NCBI GenBank assembly: GCA_027484125.1
Contig: JAIXUI010000015.1
Location: 1 to 64,000, forward strand
Source: Bacteroidota bacterium
GTDB lineage: Bacteria; Bacteroidota; Bacteroidia; UBA7662; JAIXUI01
DNA length: 64,000 nucleotides
Direction of reading: 5' to 3'
The translations under genes were made by a program, and so were the position numbers. The notes beneath the pieces are model-generated. The model was not told the DNA's origin. It did no database searches and worked only from the letters and a program-made list of their open reading frames with translations. This document shows positions 28,407 through 37,613 of the stretch, piece by piece (the first letter of the stretch is position 1; each line of letters begins with the position of its first letter).

Positions 28407-30272
28407 ATGAAGCGAATATTTACACTCGTTGCTTTTTGCTTGCTAACGATGACTACGTTGGCACAAAATGTTGTTTTTAGCGAAACGTTTTCTAATGGCT
28501 GGCCATCAGGTTTCATCAGAGTTAATCGAGATGGAAGACAGGCGGCCAACCAGGTTTTGGCTGCTTTTGGTTCCGATGCTTGGGTTGCACGAGCTATCGG
28601 TCCGGCGGACTCGGTTGCAGCTTCCACCTCTTGGACAAATCCTACCGGTGTTGCAGACCGTTGGATGATTACTCCTCCAATTTCGATTAATACTGCTAAC
28701 CATGTTCTTCGATGGAGAGCTAGAATTGTTGATGTTAATAATCCCGATGGTTACCAAGTATTTGTTCGCCCTGTTACTTCACCGAATGATACCAATACAG
28801 CCGGCTTTACCAACCAGGTTTTTACCATTGCAGCTGAAAACCAAAGTTGGACCAATCGTACCGTAAATTTATTTGCATTCAATGGCCAAACTGTCCGTAT
28901 TGCATTTAAAAACAATAGCAATGACAAGTTCATCCTTTATATCGACGATATTTCAGTATTTGATCTGCAACCATTAGAGGCAAGAATTGTAACCTCAACT
29001 ATGGCCAATTTTGTTGATTTGGCTAATCCAGCAACCGCAGTAAGAGGTGTTATTCAGAGTATTGGTAGTCAAGTGCTTACAAGTATTAAAGTGAACTATT
29101 CTATCAACAATGGTCCGGCGGTTTCTCAGACATTTTCTACTAATGTTGGCCCCTTTGCCAACTACACTTTCAATTTTACCAGTTTATGGACTCCAACATC
29201 AGCAGGTGTTTATTCTGTGAAAATTTGGACCTCTGAGTTGAATGGCCAACCATTCCAAGGAGATACTTTAGAGCGACCTATTTCAGTAGTTAATGCCAGT
29301 GATTTGCCTGAACGACTTGTGTTGTTCGAGCATTTTACTCAAGCTTCCTGCGGACCATGTGCTTCTCAAAACCCAGCATTTACCTCTCTACTAGCCGCCA
29401 ATTCTGCTTCTGCTACCTCAATTAAATACCATACCTCTTGGCCTGGAGTTGACCCTATGAATGCCCATAATCCTACAGAAGTAGCCACAAGGGTTGCTTA
29501 TTATGGCGTTTCTGGTGTACCCAATGTAAACTTGGGAACTTCCAATTTGGGCTCACCAACTGCGGTTAGTCAAAACACTATCAACAATGAACGAGCTAAA
29601 AAAGCACTTTATCGGTTGTTTATGTCTGCGAATATGGACCCTACAACTCGCTTGTTGACCATCAGTGGAAGTGCTGAGCCAAGTGTTGCTTTTGCACCTA
29701 ATAATCCGAATAGACTACAAGTAATGCTCGTTGAAGATCCTATTGTTTACAGTGCTCCTCCAGGATCCAATGGTGAAACGGTGTTTCCAACAACCTTTAG
29801 AAAAGCATTTCCAAATGCGGAAGGTTCTTTGATCGGAACAGTGAATACTCCGGGAAATTCTCATTTCTTCAACTTCAATTCGTTCACGGTACCTGGTTTT
29901 TATGTGGACACCAACTTATATGTGATTGCCTTCGTTCAAAATCATCAAACCAAGGAAATTCATCAGGCAATGAAGCTGAAAGTGAGCTCTTTCATTACAA
30001 GCGTTCCAAATACTTCTGCTCCAGATTTTAAACTTTACCCAAATCCGGCTTCAGATTGGGCTAGAATTTCTACTCAATTGGAATCTGCAACACGTTTAGA
30101 ATTCTCGCTTTACAACACCTTAGGACAACAAGTTTTACCTACTGAGGTGGTTAAAGCAGAAGCAGGACAATTTCAATACGATGTTCCCTTGAACGGTTTG
30201 AAACCTGGAATTTATTTACTTCGAGTTGCGAAAGGAAACCAAGTTCACCAGCTTAGATTCCAGAAAATCTAA
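28407..30272 (+). CDS. T9SS-secreted Omp28-related protein with choice-of-anchor-type domain and CGPC thioredoxin-like motif
   Basis: Signal peptide; LFEHFTQASCGPCASQNPAF; type A sorting domain FKLYPNPASDWARI...GIYLLRVAKGNQVHQLRFQKI. Confidence 0.85.
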   Translation: MKRIFTLVAFCLLTMTTLAQNVVFSETFSNGWPSGFIRVNRDGRQAANQVLAAFGSDAWVARAIGPADSVAASTSWTNPTGVADRWMITPPISINTANHVLRWRARIVDVNNPDGYQVFVRPVTSPNDTNTAGFTNQVFTIAAENQSWTNRTVNLFAFNGQTVRIAFKNNSNDKFILYIDDISVFDLQPLEARIVTSTMANFVDLANPATAVRGVIQSIGSQVLTSIKVNYSINNGPAVSQTFSTNVGPFANYTFNFTSLWTPTSAGVYSVKIWTSELNGQPFQGDTLERPISVVNASDLPERLVLFEHFTQASCGPCASQNPAFTSLLAANSASATSIKYHTSWPGVDPMNAHNPTEVATRVAYYGVSGVPNVNLGTSNLGSPTAVSQNTINNERAKKALYRLFMSANMDPTTRLLTISGSAEPSVAFAPNNPNRLQVMLVEDPIVYSAPPGSNGETVFPTTFRKAFPNAEGSLIGTVNTPGNSHFFNFNSFTVPGFYVDTNLYVIAFVQNHQTKEIHQAMKLKVSSFITSVPNTSAPDFKLYPNPASDWARISTQLESATRLEFSLYNTLGQQVLPTEVVKAEAGQFQYDVPLNGLKPGIYLLRVAKGNQVHQLRFQKI

Positions 30273-30284
30273 GCCTACTTCATA

Positions 30285-30320
30285 AAAAAGGGCTGTCTTT
30301 TTACAAGACAGCCCTTTTTC
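30285..30320. terminator. Bidirectional intrinsic terminator between convergent genes
   Basis: 15-bp stem AAAAAGGGCTGTCTT / AAGACAGCCCTTTTT. Confidence 0.8.
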
Positions 30321-30347
30321 TGTTTAAAAGCCTGAGTCGAGGCTCCA

Positions 30348-31646
30348 TTACTTGCCCTGTCTCCCTGTTTGTCTTTCATGCCAAGCTCTTTCCAAATTTT
30401 CTCTATGATCAGGATGAGCTATGTTGATGAGCAATTTAGCTCGCTGGTTGAGGGACTTTCCATATAAATTTACTGAACCATATTCGGTAACTACCCAATG
30501 GATATGTCCTCTTGTTGTAACCACGCCAGCTCCTTGCTTAAGTAACGGGCTAATTCTCGAATGACCTTTAGAGCTGAGAGAAGGTAGTGCAATAATTGGT
30601 TTTCCTCTCTCTGCAAGTGACGCACCTCGAATGAAGTCCATTTGACCGCCAATGCCTGAAAACTGATAGGTTCCAAGTGAATCAGCACATACTTGACCAG
30701 TTAAGTCAATCTCCAAGGCCGAGTTTATGCTAGTCATTTTCGGATATTGTCTGATTACTGAAGCGTCATTCACATAGCCAATATCTAAGGCGTTGATTGA
30801 AGGGTTGTCATCCACAAAATCATATACTTTTCTACTTCCAAGGATAAATCCAGTGACAGTTTTTCCTGCATGCTTTTTCTTGGTACTGTTATCGATTACC
30901 CCTGATTCAAGTAGTGGAATCACGCCATCAGAAAACATTTCGGTGTGAAGTCCTAAATGCTGGTGACCAGAGAGATGTTTTAGCACTAAATCTGGTATAA
31001 TGCCGATTCCAAGTTGAAGAATAGCGCCGTTTTCTACTAATTCAGCCACGTTTCTGCCAATTTGTTCATAAACCTCATTCGATTTGGAAGTGTAAACCAC
31101 TTCCGGAAGTGCTTGATTGGTCTCACATATGGCAGTAAATCGGTTTATATGAATAAAGCCATCTCCATGTACTCTTGGCATTTGGGGATTTACCTGGGCC
31201 AGGAGAATTGGAGCCACTTCAGCAGCAGCCTTTGCAACATCCACTGAGCATCCTAAAGAGCAATACCCATGATGATCGGGAGGAGAAACATGAAGGAGTG
31301 CCGCATCGAGAGGAAGGATTTGCTGTCGAAACATACGAGGAATCTCACTCATGAAAACAGGAGTATAATCGCCATAATCTTGATTTACCCAATCTCTAAC
31401 ATTTGCAGAAACAAATAAAGAATTGAGGTAAAGGTGTCCTTTGAGACTTTCTTTCGTAAAGGGTAATTCACCTAACGTACTAATGCTGACTAATTCCACA
31501 TGGTTTAATCTTTCATATTGGTTTTGCAATTCATTTAAAAGAGATAATGGTGTAGCAGCACTGCCATGGACAAAAAGACGCATAGTTGAGCGTATGTGAG
31601 AAATTGCTTCTTCCGGAGTGCAAAAGGTGGGATGTTGTTTTAACAT
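30348..31646 (-). CDS. Acetyl-CoA hydrolase/transferase family (4-hydroxybutyrate CoA-transferase-like)
   Basis: LQLGIGIIPDLVLKHL, GIGGQMDFIRGASLAERGKPIIAL, VVTEYGSVNLYGKSL; start MLKQHPTF. Confidence 0.85.
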   Translation of the reverse strand: MLKQHPTFCTPEEAISHIRSTMRLFVHGSAATPLSLLNELQNQYERLNHVELVSISTLGELPFTKESLKGHLYLNSLFVSANVRDWVNQDYGDYTPVFMSEIPRMFRQQILPLDAALLHVSPPDHHGYCSLGCSVDVAKAAAEVAPILLAQVNPQMPRVHGDGFIHINRFTAICETNQALPEVVYTSKSNEVYEQIGRNVAELVENGAILQLGIGIIPDLVLKHLSGHQHLGLHTEMFSDGVIPLLESGVIDNSTKKKHAGKTVTGFILGSRKVYDFVDDNPSINALDIGYVNDASVIRQYPKMTSINSALEIDLTGQVCADSLGTYQFSGIGGQMDFIRGASLAERGKPIIALPSLSSKGHSRISPLLKQGAGVVTTRGHIHWVVTEYGSVNLYGKSLNQRAKLLINIAHPDHRENLERAWHERQTGRQGK

Positions 31647-31757
31647 AGGTTGCAAATAAAAGACAAAAACATCCAAAAAGCAAGCAAGCTTAATGGGCCA
31701 TCACTGATGTAGAAATTTCAAAATATCGGCTATTTTTTTTACAAGCTAGTGCATGAA

Positions 31758-31784
31758 AAAAGCCGCTCATCACGAGCGGCTTTT
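31758..31784 (-). terminator. Intrinsic terminator downstream of arginase-like gene
   Basis: AAAAGCCGCTC-ATCAC-GAGCGGCTTTT. Confidence 0.75.
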
Positions 31785-31785
31785 G

Positions 31786-32985
31786 TTAGCATCCATATTT
31801 TTGCTGGTATTTCCACCATTTATCTGGAAGTTCTTCTCTACAAGCAGTTTTATAATCCTCATAGGAACACGGTACCAAGATATTTTTCTCACTACTAGAG
31901 CCGGTTTCCGGAGGAAGTGTCACTTCGAGCCACCATCGGTTCGACTTATTACTTTTGTAGAAAATCAATTCATAAGTACCCTCTTTAATGCTGGCGATGT
32001 ATTTCGTAAAAGCATTCGATCTGTTTTTAGGAAAGTCTCTCATCCTATTCACAAAACCATCAAAGAAGTACCAAATCATTTGAGCGATAGAAGCTGCACC
32101 TGTTTGGTTTTCATTGTCAAGTGCGGGGTCATAATTGAAAATACCTAATAAGCTAAGTTTGTCACTCAATCCGCCAAATCGGGATAGAGCACAGATTTCG
32201 TGACCAAAGAAGCCATTAGGCGAGCTATAACGCTGTCCTGGAAGGTCAGAATGCCGTACGGCAGAAACATCAATAACCATCAAATCAGCTGAACGTATAT
32301 AGGGTTCACAATCTTCAAGTTGCGCTCTTGCTTCTCCAACTGTTACCACATCGAAGTAAAGTTGATTCATGAGCTCAAATTGATCTCGTGGATTCAAATA
32401 GGCTTGAATACCGATTACAGAAAGATTGAAAAGAGTAGAAGGCCTTTGAGATAGTATATTGAGTAAGTAGTTGTTGTGGTTGTGGTGATCATTGACTTGT
32501 TCGTCAATTACCTCAAGCATTTCAGCGCCAATTTTATCCAGATTGAATTTTGAATCCACCACGACCATGTCTATCAAGCTTTCTAATTGATCAAACGACC
32601 TGTAAAGTGCAAGTGACAAATCCTGACCGCTTCCAAAGACAACAGGTAACACTTTTTTCTTGAGCATGTATTCACAAATTTCTCTCAAGGCAAAAAGGGT
32701 ATCGCTGTAATGCTCACCTGCCGCTAAATAACCCCAGTCTGTTAACTCAAAATAATCAGGAAAATGGTCATATAACGAGTAAAGTTGTTCCCTGATAAAA
32801 GTATCACCATGATGGCAATCGCCACCGGCCCCTCCTCGGAATTCTCTCACACTTATAAGTGCAATGGAGCCAGGATTGAGAGGTGGAAATTGGCTATCAG
32901 TATGTGGAATAATTCGATTACCCAATTGTTCGGCTGAAAAATTGGGTATGGTTTCTAACGGTTGTAAGTAAAGACCTAGTTCCAA
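31786..32985 (-). CDS. Arginase/formimidoylglutamase-fold protein with degenerate metal-binding site (predicted pseudoenzyme)
   Basis: Overall arginase layout, but GSGQDL, VVDSKFNL and VIDVSAV replace GGGHE, DAHxD and DxD. Confidence 0.72.
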   Translation of the reverse strand: MELGLYLQPLETIPNFSAEQLGNRIIPHTDSQFPPLNPGSIALISVREFRGGAGGDCHHGDTFIREQLYSLYDHFPDYFELTDWGYLAAGEHYSDTLFALREICEYMLKKKVLPVVFGSGQDLSLALYRSFDQLESLIDMVVVDSKFNLDKIGAEMLEVIDEQVNDHHNHNNYLLNILSQRPSTLFNLSVIGIQAYLNPRDQFELMNQLYFDVVTVGEARAQLEDCEPYIRSADLMVIDVSAVRHSDLPGQRYSSPNGFFGHEICALSRFGGLSDKLSLLGIFNYDPALDNENQTGAASIAQMIWYFFDGFVNRMRDFPKNRSNAFTKYIASIKEGTYELIFYKSNKSNRWWLEVTLPPETGSSSEKNILVPCSYEDYKTACREELPDKWWKYQQKYGC

Positions 32986-32992
32986 ACTGGAA

Positions 32993-33493
32993 TTATCTTT
33001 TGTTGAAAGTGATTTTCATGCTAACGTTGGTACTATTCACTGAATCTACTTGATAAGGAACGACGGTAGCCCAACGCTGAACGGTTGCCTGGTTTGATTC
33101 TACATTCCAAACAAATGTTTGTTTAAGAATGGTATCTGTTACTGAAATCTGGTTTTGGCTATTGATGACGTAGTTTCCTTGGCCTTTAAAAACGATGGTA
33201 TCAAGATCTACGGCGATTCCTGAAATACTAGGCTTAAACTTAATATCATAACTACAGCCTTTGGTTGCCTTATCGAAAGATATAGGGCCGCAATTGGTTG
33301 CGTCACCAGTTACAGGAACCGGAACCACTTGTCCGTTAATTGGATATGGTACCGTTGCTGAATACGTTAGGAAGGTTACATCCCAGTTGCCATTGATGGT
33401 GTTTTCTAAATCAGGGGCAGTAGGTTGTTCATCTTTTTTGCATGAACTTAAGAGTAAGGCGGTAATGCCGAGAAGGAACAGTGACTTTTTCAT
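32993..33493 (-). CDS. Hypothetical lipoprotein
   Basis: Lipobox LLLSSCKKDEQ; ends 7 nt before the arginase-like ORF. Confidence 0.7.
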   Translation of the reverse strand: MKKSLFLLGITALLLSSCKKDEQPTAPDLENTINGNWDVTFLTYSATVPYPINGQVVPVPVTGDATNCGPISFDKATKGCSYDIKFKPSISGIAVDLDTIVFKGQGNYVINSQNQISVTDTILKQTFVWNVESNQATVQRWATVVPYQVDSVNSTNVSMKITFNKR

Positions 33494-33561
33494 GAAATTG
33501 ATTTTTCCGTTATAAAGATAATCGATGAGGTTGCTAATTGGTGTAGTTGGATGTTAAAGGA

Positions 33562-34380
33562 TTACCAACTGCCTGATGCACCACCACCACCGGTTCTACC
33601 TCCTCCAAAACCACCGAAACCTCCACCACTAAATCCACCACCGCCAAAGCTACCACCACCTCCAAAGAAAATAGGAGGGCGGTAATGATACCTTCCGCCG
33701 CTTCCGAAACCTGTGCCACCACCACCCGATCTTCCACCGAATTTGAATATGAGGTATAAGATGACTATGATTAAAATGAGAAAAATGTTGGCAGGCAGCC
33801 TAAACTCCTTGCGCTTTTTCTCCGCTTTGTATTGCCCCAGGAGAACTTTTTTGATGCTTTCAACTCCATTGGATATACCAAGGGCGAAATTTCCCGACTT
33901 GAAATTGGGCTTAATGTCTCTTTCTATGATTCTCCTGCAAAGGGCGTCGGTAAGTTTGTCTTCAACCCCATAGCCGGTGGTAATGTTAATCTTTCGGTCA
34001 TTTTTTGCGATTAGCAACAGAATTCCATTGTCTTTTCCTTTTTGACCAATTTTCCATTGCTCAAAAAGACGCGTTCCAAAATCCGATATTTCCATACCAT
34101 CCAGGTCACAAACTACCACAACCGCAATCTGGGAGGAAGTACTATCGTTATAGGCCACCAAGTCGTTTTCGAGTTGATTGGTTTCAGCACTACTTAATAA
34201 CTGGCAATAGTCATTGACCAGTTTAGGTGGTGATGGAGGAGGAGGTATTGCAGCGCTTCCAATTTGGACAAGATTCCAAAAAAGCACTAGCAAGAGGAGT
34301 ATGTACCTTTTGAGAATTGAAGATACTCTTGACTGAAGTGGAGATAGATTAACCAATAGAAATCTCATCATCGAGTTCAT
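33562..34380 (-). CDS. TPM domain protein with glycine-rich C-terminus (YgcG-like)
   Basis: VNDYCQLLSSAETNQLENDLVAYNDSTSSQIAVVVV..., TM helix, FGGGRTGGGGASGSW tail. Confidence 0.87.
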   Translation of the reverse strand: MNSMMRFLLVNLSPLQSRVSSILKRYILLLLVLFWNLVQIGSAAIPPPPSPPKLVNDYCQLLSSAETNQLENDLVAYNDSTSSQIAVVVVCDLDGMEISDFGTRLFEQWKIGQKGKDNGILLLIAKNDRKINITTGYGVEDKLTDALCRRIIERDIKPNFKSGNFALGISNGVESIKKVLLGQYKAEKKRKEFRLPANIFLILIIVILYLIFKFGGRSGGGGTGFGSGGRYHYRPPIFFGGGGSFGGGGFSGGGFGGFGGGRTGGGGASGSW

Positions 34381-34783
34381 TACGGTCGTTATTGAGTCTT
34401 GGGAAATGTTCGGTTAAAGCAGTACCGGCACGTCCGATACCCAGACAGAGTCCCTCAAGAAATTTAGCTTGAGTGAATTTCTCCTGCATTTCCTTCACGA
34501 TATTCTCCCAAAAATCTCTAGGAACACGTTGATAAAGTCCTTCATCGGCATATACGGCAAACTTTTTATCGACAAGTGCCAGGTAAAACAAAATGCCGTT
34601 GTGAAGTACAGTTTCATTCATTTTGAGCCTATGAAAAACAGAAGACGCAGCAACCACTGCGTCTCCTTTACATCGATCTTCTAAATGAACCCGAATTTCG
34701 CCAGATGTCAGCATTTCGGCTTTCCTGATGGCATCTAGCAGCTGTTTCTCGGCATGTTCGTCGAGAAAGTCTTTGGCTTTCAT
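34349..34783 (-). CDS. TPM domain-containing protein
   Basis: AEMLTSGEIRVHLEDRC...GILFYLALVDKKFAVYADEGL; overlaps flanking genes. Confidence 0.83.
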   Translation of the reverse strand: MKAKDFLDEHAEKQLLDAIRKAEMLTSGEIRVHLEDRCKGDAVVAASSVFHRLKMNETVLHNGILFYLALVDKKFAVYADEGLYQRVPRDFWENIVKEMQEKFTQAKFLEGLCLGIGRAGTALTEHFPRLNNDRNELDDEISIG

Positions 34784-35364
34784 TATAAATCCAAGTTTAC
34801 TTCAGGCGCTTTTTCAGTACCGGCTTCTGCCTTAAAGTATGCCATTGCTTCAAAGCCAAAAAGGCCTTTGAACATAACATTTGGAAAGCTTTTGATGCTA
34901 GTATTGTAATCCTGCACCATTTCGTTGAAACGTCTTCTTTCGGTATTAATTCTATTTTCGGTTCCTTCGAGTTGGGATTGTAATTCCAAAAAGTTTTGAT
35001 TGGCTTTGAGATCCGGATATCGCTCTGAAACCGCTAGTAGCCGGGCTAATGCGCCGGTAATTGCAGACTGGCTTTCTTGAAATTTCTTTATTGAAGCTTC
35101 GTCCAATTTGCTTGGGTCCACCGTGATGGAGGTGGCTTTAGAGCGTGCTTCCATCACTTTTTCTAAAGTTTCCTGTTCAAATTTGGCGTAACCTTTCACT
35201 GTTTTCACCAAGTTGGGAATCAAATCGGCTCTTCGCTGATAAGCTGCTTCTACATTAGCCCATTGGGCTTGAGCAGCCTCTCTTTTGCCGTTCATGGAAT
35301 TGTAGCAGCCACTCAGAAAAAAGGGGAGGACTGCAAGCAGGAAGTATTTAAATATTGATTTCAT
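34783..35364 (-). CDS. lemA: LemA family protein
   Basis: EAAQAQWANVEAAYQRRADLIPNLVKTVKGYAKFEQETLEKVMEARS. Confidence 0.92.
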   Translation of the reverse strand: MKSIFKYFLLAVLPFFLSGCYNSMNGKREAAQAQWANVEAAYQRRADLIPNLVKTVKGYAKFEQETLEKVMEARSKATSITVDPSKLDEASIKKFQESQSAITGALARLLAVSERYPDLKANQNFLELQSQLEGTENRINTERRRFNEMVQDYNTSIKSFPNVMFKGLFGFEAMAYFKAEAGTEKAPEVNLDL

Positions 35365-35368
35365 GGTT

Positions 35369-37549
35369 TTAGTTTCCTAGGTCAGCAATGAATTTAATGT
35401 GCATGAGTTTGAGGTCTTCGCGGCTGAATTCTTGTTCAAATTCTTCAACCGCTGCATCAAGATCACCACTTTCACTTCCTCGGAAGTACTCGATAATTTC
35501 GTGTTGAATTTCTTTATCAAACACTTCATTGACCTGGTAGGTGATGTTGATTTTAGTGCCGGAGTTTACTATGGACTCAATGTCATTTAACAAATCTTCA
35601 TACTCCATATTGAGTGATTTAGCAATATCCCTGAAGGGGAGTTTTCGGTCTATATTTTTGATGATATAGATCTTGTTTTTGAGCGTTTCTTCGGTGGTTT
35701 TGATGACGCTGATGTCCATTGGACGCTCAACTTCATTTTCTTCCACATAACGTTCAATCAACTCCAGGAAAGGCTTGCCGTATTTTGCTGCTTTGCCGGG
35801 CCCAACCCCGTTTATTTTAGTAAGCTCATCTTGGGTGATGGGATAAAGAGTGGCCATTTCTTCCAAGGATGGATCCTGAAAGATGATGTAAGGCGGCAGT
35901 TTTTTCTCTTTTGCAACTTTCTTTCTTAACTCTTTGAGCATTTCAAAGAGTTGTGGATCAGCACTTTCACCCTGAGAACCGAGCAGGTCATCTTCCCTCA
36001 CGGTCTCATAATTATGGTCGAGTGGGAGGGTGATGATAAAGGGAGATTTTAGGAATGTTTCTCCCTCTTCTGATAATCGAAGAAGGCCATAATTTTCGAT
36101 GTCTTTCAACAGGAACCCTTGTAAAAGGGCGAACTTGATGAGTGACTTCCAAAAACGGTTATCCTGACTTTTTCCAATCCCAAATTCCGGAAGTTTGTCG
36201 TGTTGATAGAGCAATAAATCATGGGTTTCTTCGCCCATGAGGATGTTCATAATATGTTGAGTATCAAACTTTTTTCCGATAGATTTTACCATCTCCAACA
36301 AAGTGCTCATTTCTTTGGTTGCTTGCACCTTTTCTTGAGGATATCGGCAAGCATCGCACATGTTGGTGCACTGGCTATCGTTGAAAAATTCACCGAAGTA
36401 ATGGAGGATTTGCTTTCTTCTACAGACTGCTGATTCTGCGTAAGAAACCACTTCATTTAACAGCAGGTTGCTGATTTCTTTTTCTGCAATGTATTTATCC
36501 TTACTGAACTTCTGAAGTTTGATGATGTCATTCTCTGAATAGAAAGCCAAACAAATTCCTTCCATACCATCTCTACCCGCTCTACCGGTTTCCTGGTAGT
36601 AGTTCTCGATAGATTTGGGCATATCATAATGGATAACAAATCGAACATCTGGCTTATCAATACCCATTCCGAAGGCAATTGTGGCAACAATCACATCAAC
36701 TTCTTCCATCAAGAATTGGTCTTGATGTTTAGATCTCACATGAGCATCGAGACCAGCATGATAAGGAGCTGATTTAATGCCATTGGCCTGCAAAACCAGC
36801 GATAGCTCTTCGGCTTTTTTTCTGCTCAGACAATAGATAATGCCCGATTTCCCTTGGTTGTCTTTAATGAATTTGATGATGTTCTTAACAGCCTCTACTT
36901 TGGGGCGAATCTCGTAATACAGATTTGGCCGATTGAAGGAAGACTTGAACAAGGTGGCATCACCCATTTGTAGGTTTTTGACAATGTCTAATTGAACCTT
37001 AGGCGTTGCAGTTGCTGTAAGCGCGATTACCGGAATTTGCCCGATTTCGGCAATCATTTTACGGATATTTCGGTATTCAGGGCGAAAGTCATGTCCCCAT
37101 TCGGAGATACAGTGAGCTTCGTCAACCGCTACGAAAGAAACCGGAACAGACTTGAGGAAGTCGATGTAATCTTGCTTTCCAAGAGATTCCGGGGCCATAA
37201 ACACCATTTTAGTGGTGCCTTTTCGGATGTTGTCCATGACTTCCTTCACCTCAGTTTTATTAAGAGAGGAGTTGAGGAATTCAGCAACTCCTTCCGAGCC
37301 GGTGTAGGCTCGTATGGAGTCCACCTGATTTTTCATCAGCGCAATAAGCGGAGAGATGATTATGGCTGTACCTTCTAGTACTAGAGCTGGTAGTTGATAA
37401 CACAAACTTTTGCCAGCGCCGGTAGGCATGATGACAAAGGTGTTTTTGTTTTGGCAGATATTGTTGATAATGTCTTCTTGTTGCCCTTTGAAACCTTCGA
37501 ATCCGAAGTATTTCTTGAGAGCCTCATGAAGCTTGGTACTGTTCATCAT
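35369..37549 (-). CDS. recQ: ATP-dependent DNA helicase RecQ
   Basis: Walker A MPTGAGKSLCYQLPAL, DEAH VDEAHCISEWGHDFRPEY, RQC and HRDC regions. Confidence 0.95.
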   Translation of the reverse strand: MMNSTKLHEALKKYFGFEGFKGQQEDIINNICQNKNTFVIMPTGAGKSLCYQLPALVLEGTAIIISPLIALMKNQVDSIRAYTGSEGVAEFLNSSLNKTEVKEVMDNIRKGTTKMVFMAPESLGKQDYIDFLKSVPVSFVAVDEAHCISEWGHDFRPEYRNIRKMIAEIGQIPVIALTATATPKVQLDIVKNLQMGDATLFKSSFNRPNLYYEIRPKVEAVKNIIKFIKDNQGKSGIIYCLSRKKAEELSLVLQANGIKSAPYHAGLDAHVRSKHQDQFLMEEVDVIVATIAFGMGIDKPDVRFVIHYDMPKSIENYYQETGRAGRDGMEGICLAFYSENDIIKLQKFSKDKYIAEKEISNLLLNEVVSYAESAVCRRKQILHYFGEFFNDSQCTNMCDACRYPQEKVQATKEMSTLLEMVKSIGKKFDTQHIMNILMGEETHDLLLYQHDKLPEFGIGKSQDNRFWKSLIKFALLQGFLLKDIENYGLLRLSEEGETFLKSPFIITLPLDHNYETVREDDLLGSQGESADPQLFEMLKELRKKVAKEKKLPPYIIFQDPSLEEMATLYPITQDELTKINGVGPGKAAKYGKPFLELIERYVEENEVERPMDISVIKTTEETLKNKIYIIKNIDRKLPFRDIAKSLNMEYEDLLNDIESIVNSGTKINITYQVNEVFDKEIQHEIIEYFRGSESGDLDAAVEEFEQEFSREDLKLMHIKFIADLGN

Positions 37550-37613
37550 AGGAGGATGCTGCACGTCAGCGGTTTTGTTACTTTTGTTTTCAATCTACGA
37601 AATTAAGCCCAAT

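Noticed and set aside
31753-32148. 131-aa plus-strand ORF
   Set aside because: Antisense to the arginase-like gene and starts within the terminator hairpin
33570-33735. Dense GGT/ACC-rich repeat-like DNA
   Set aside because: Simply encodes the glycine-rich tail typical of YgcG-like TPM proteins
35369-37549. recQ plus neighbours as a possible defence island
   Set aside because: RecQ has the housekeeping helicase-RQC-HRDC form and no nuclease, toxin or CBASS/RM-type partner is adjacent
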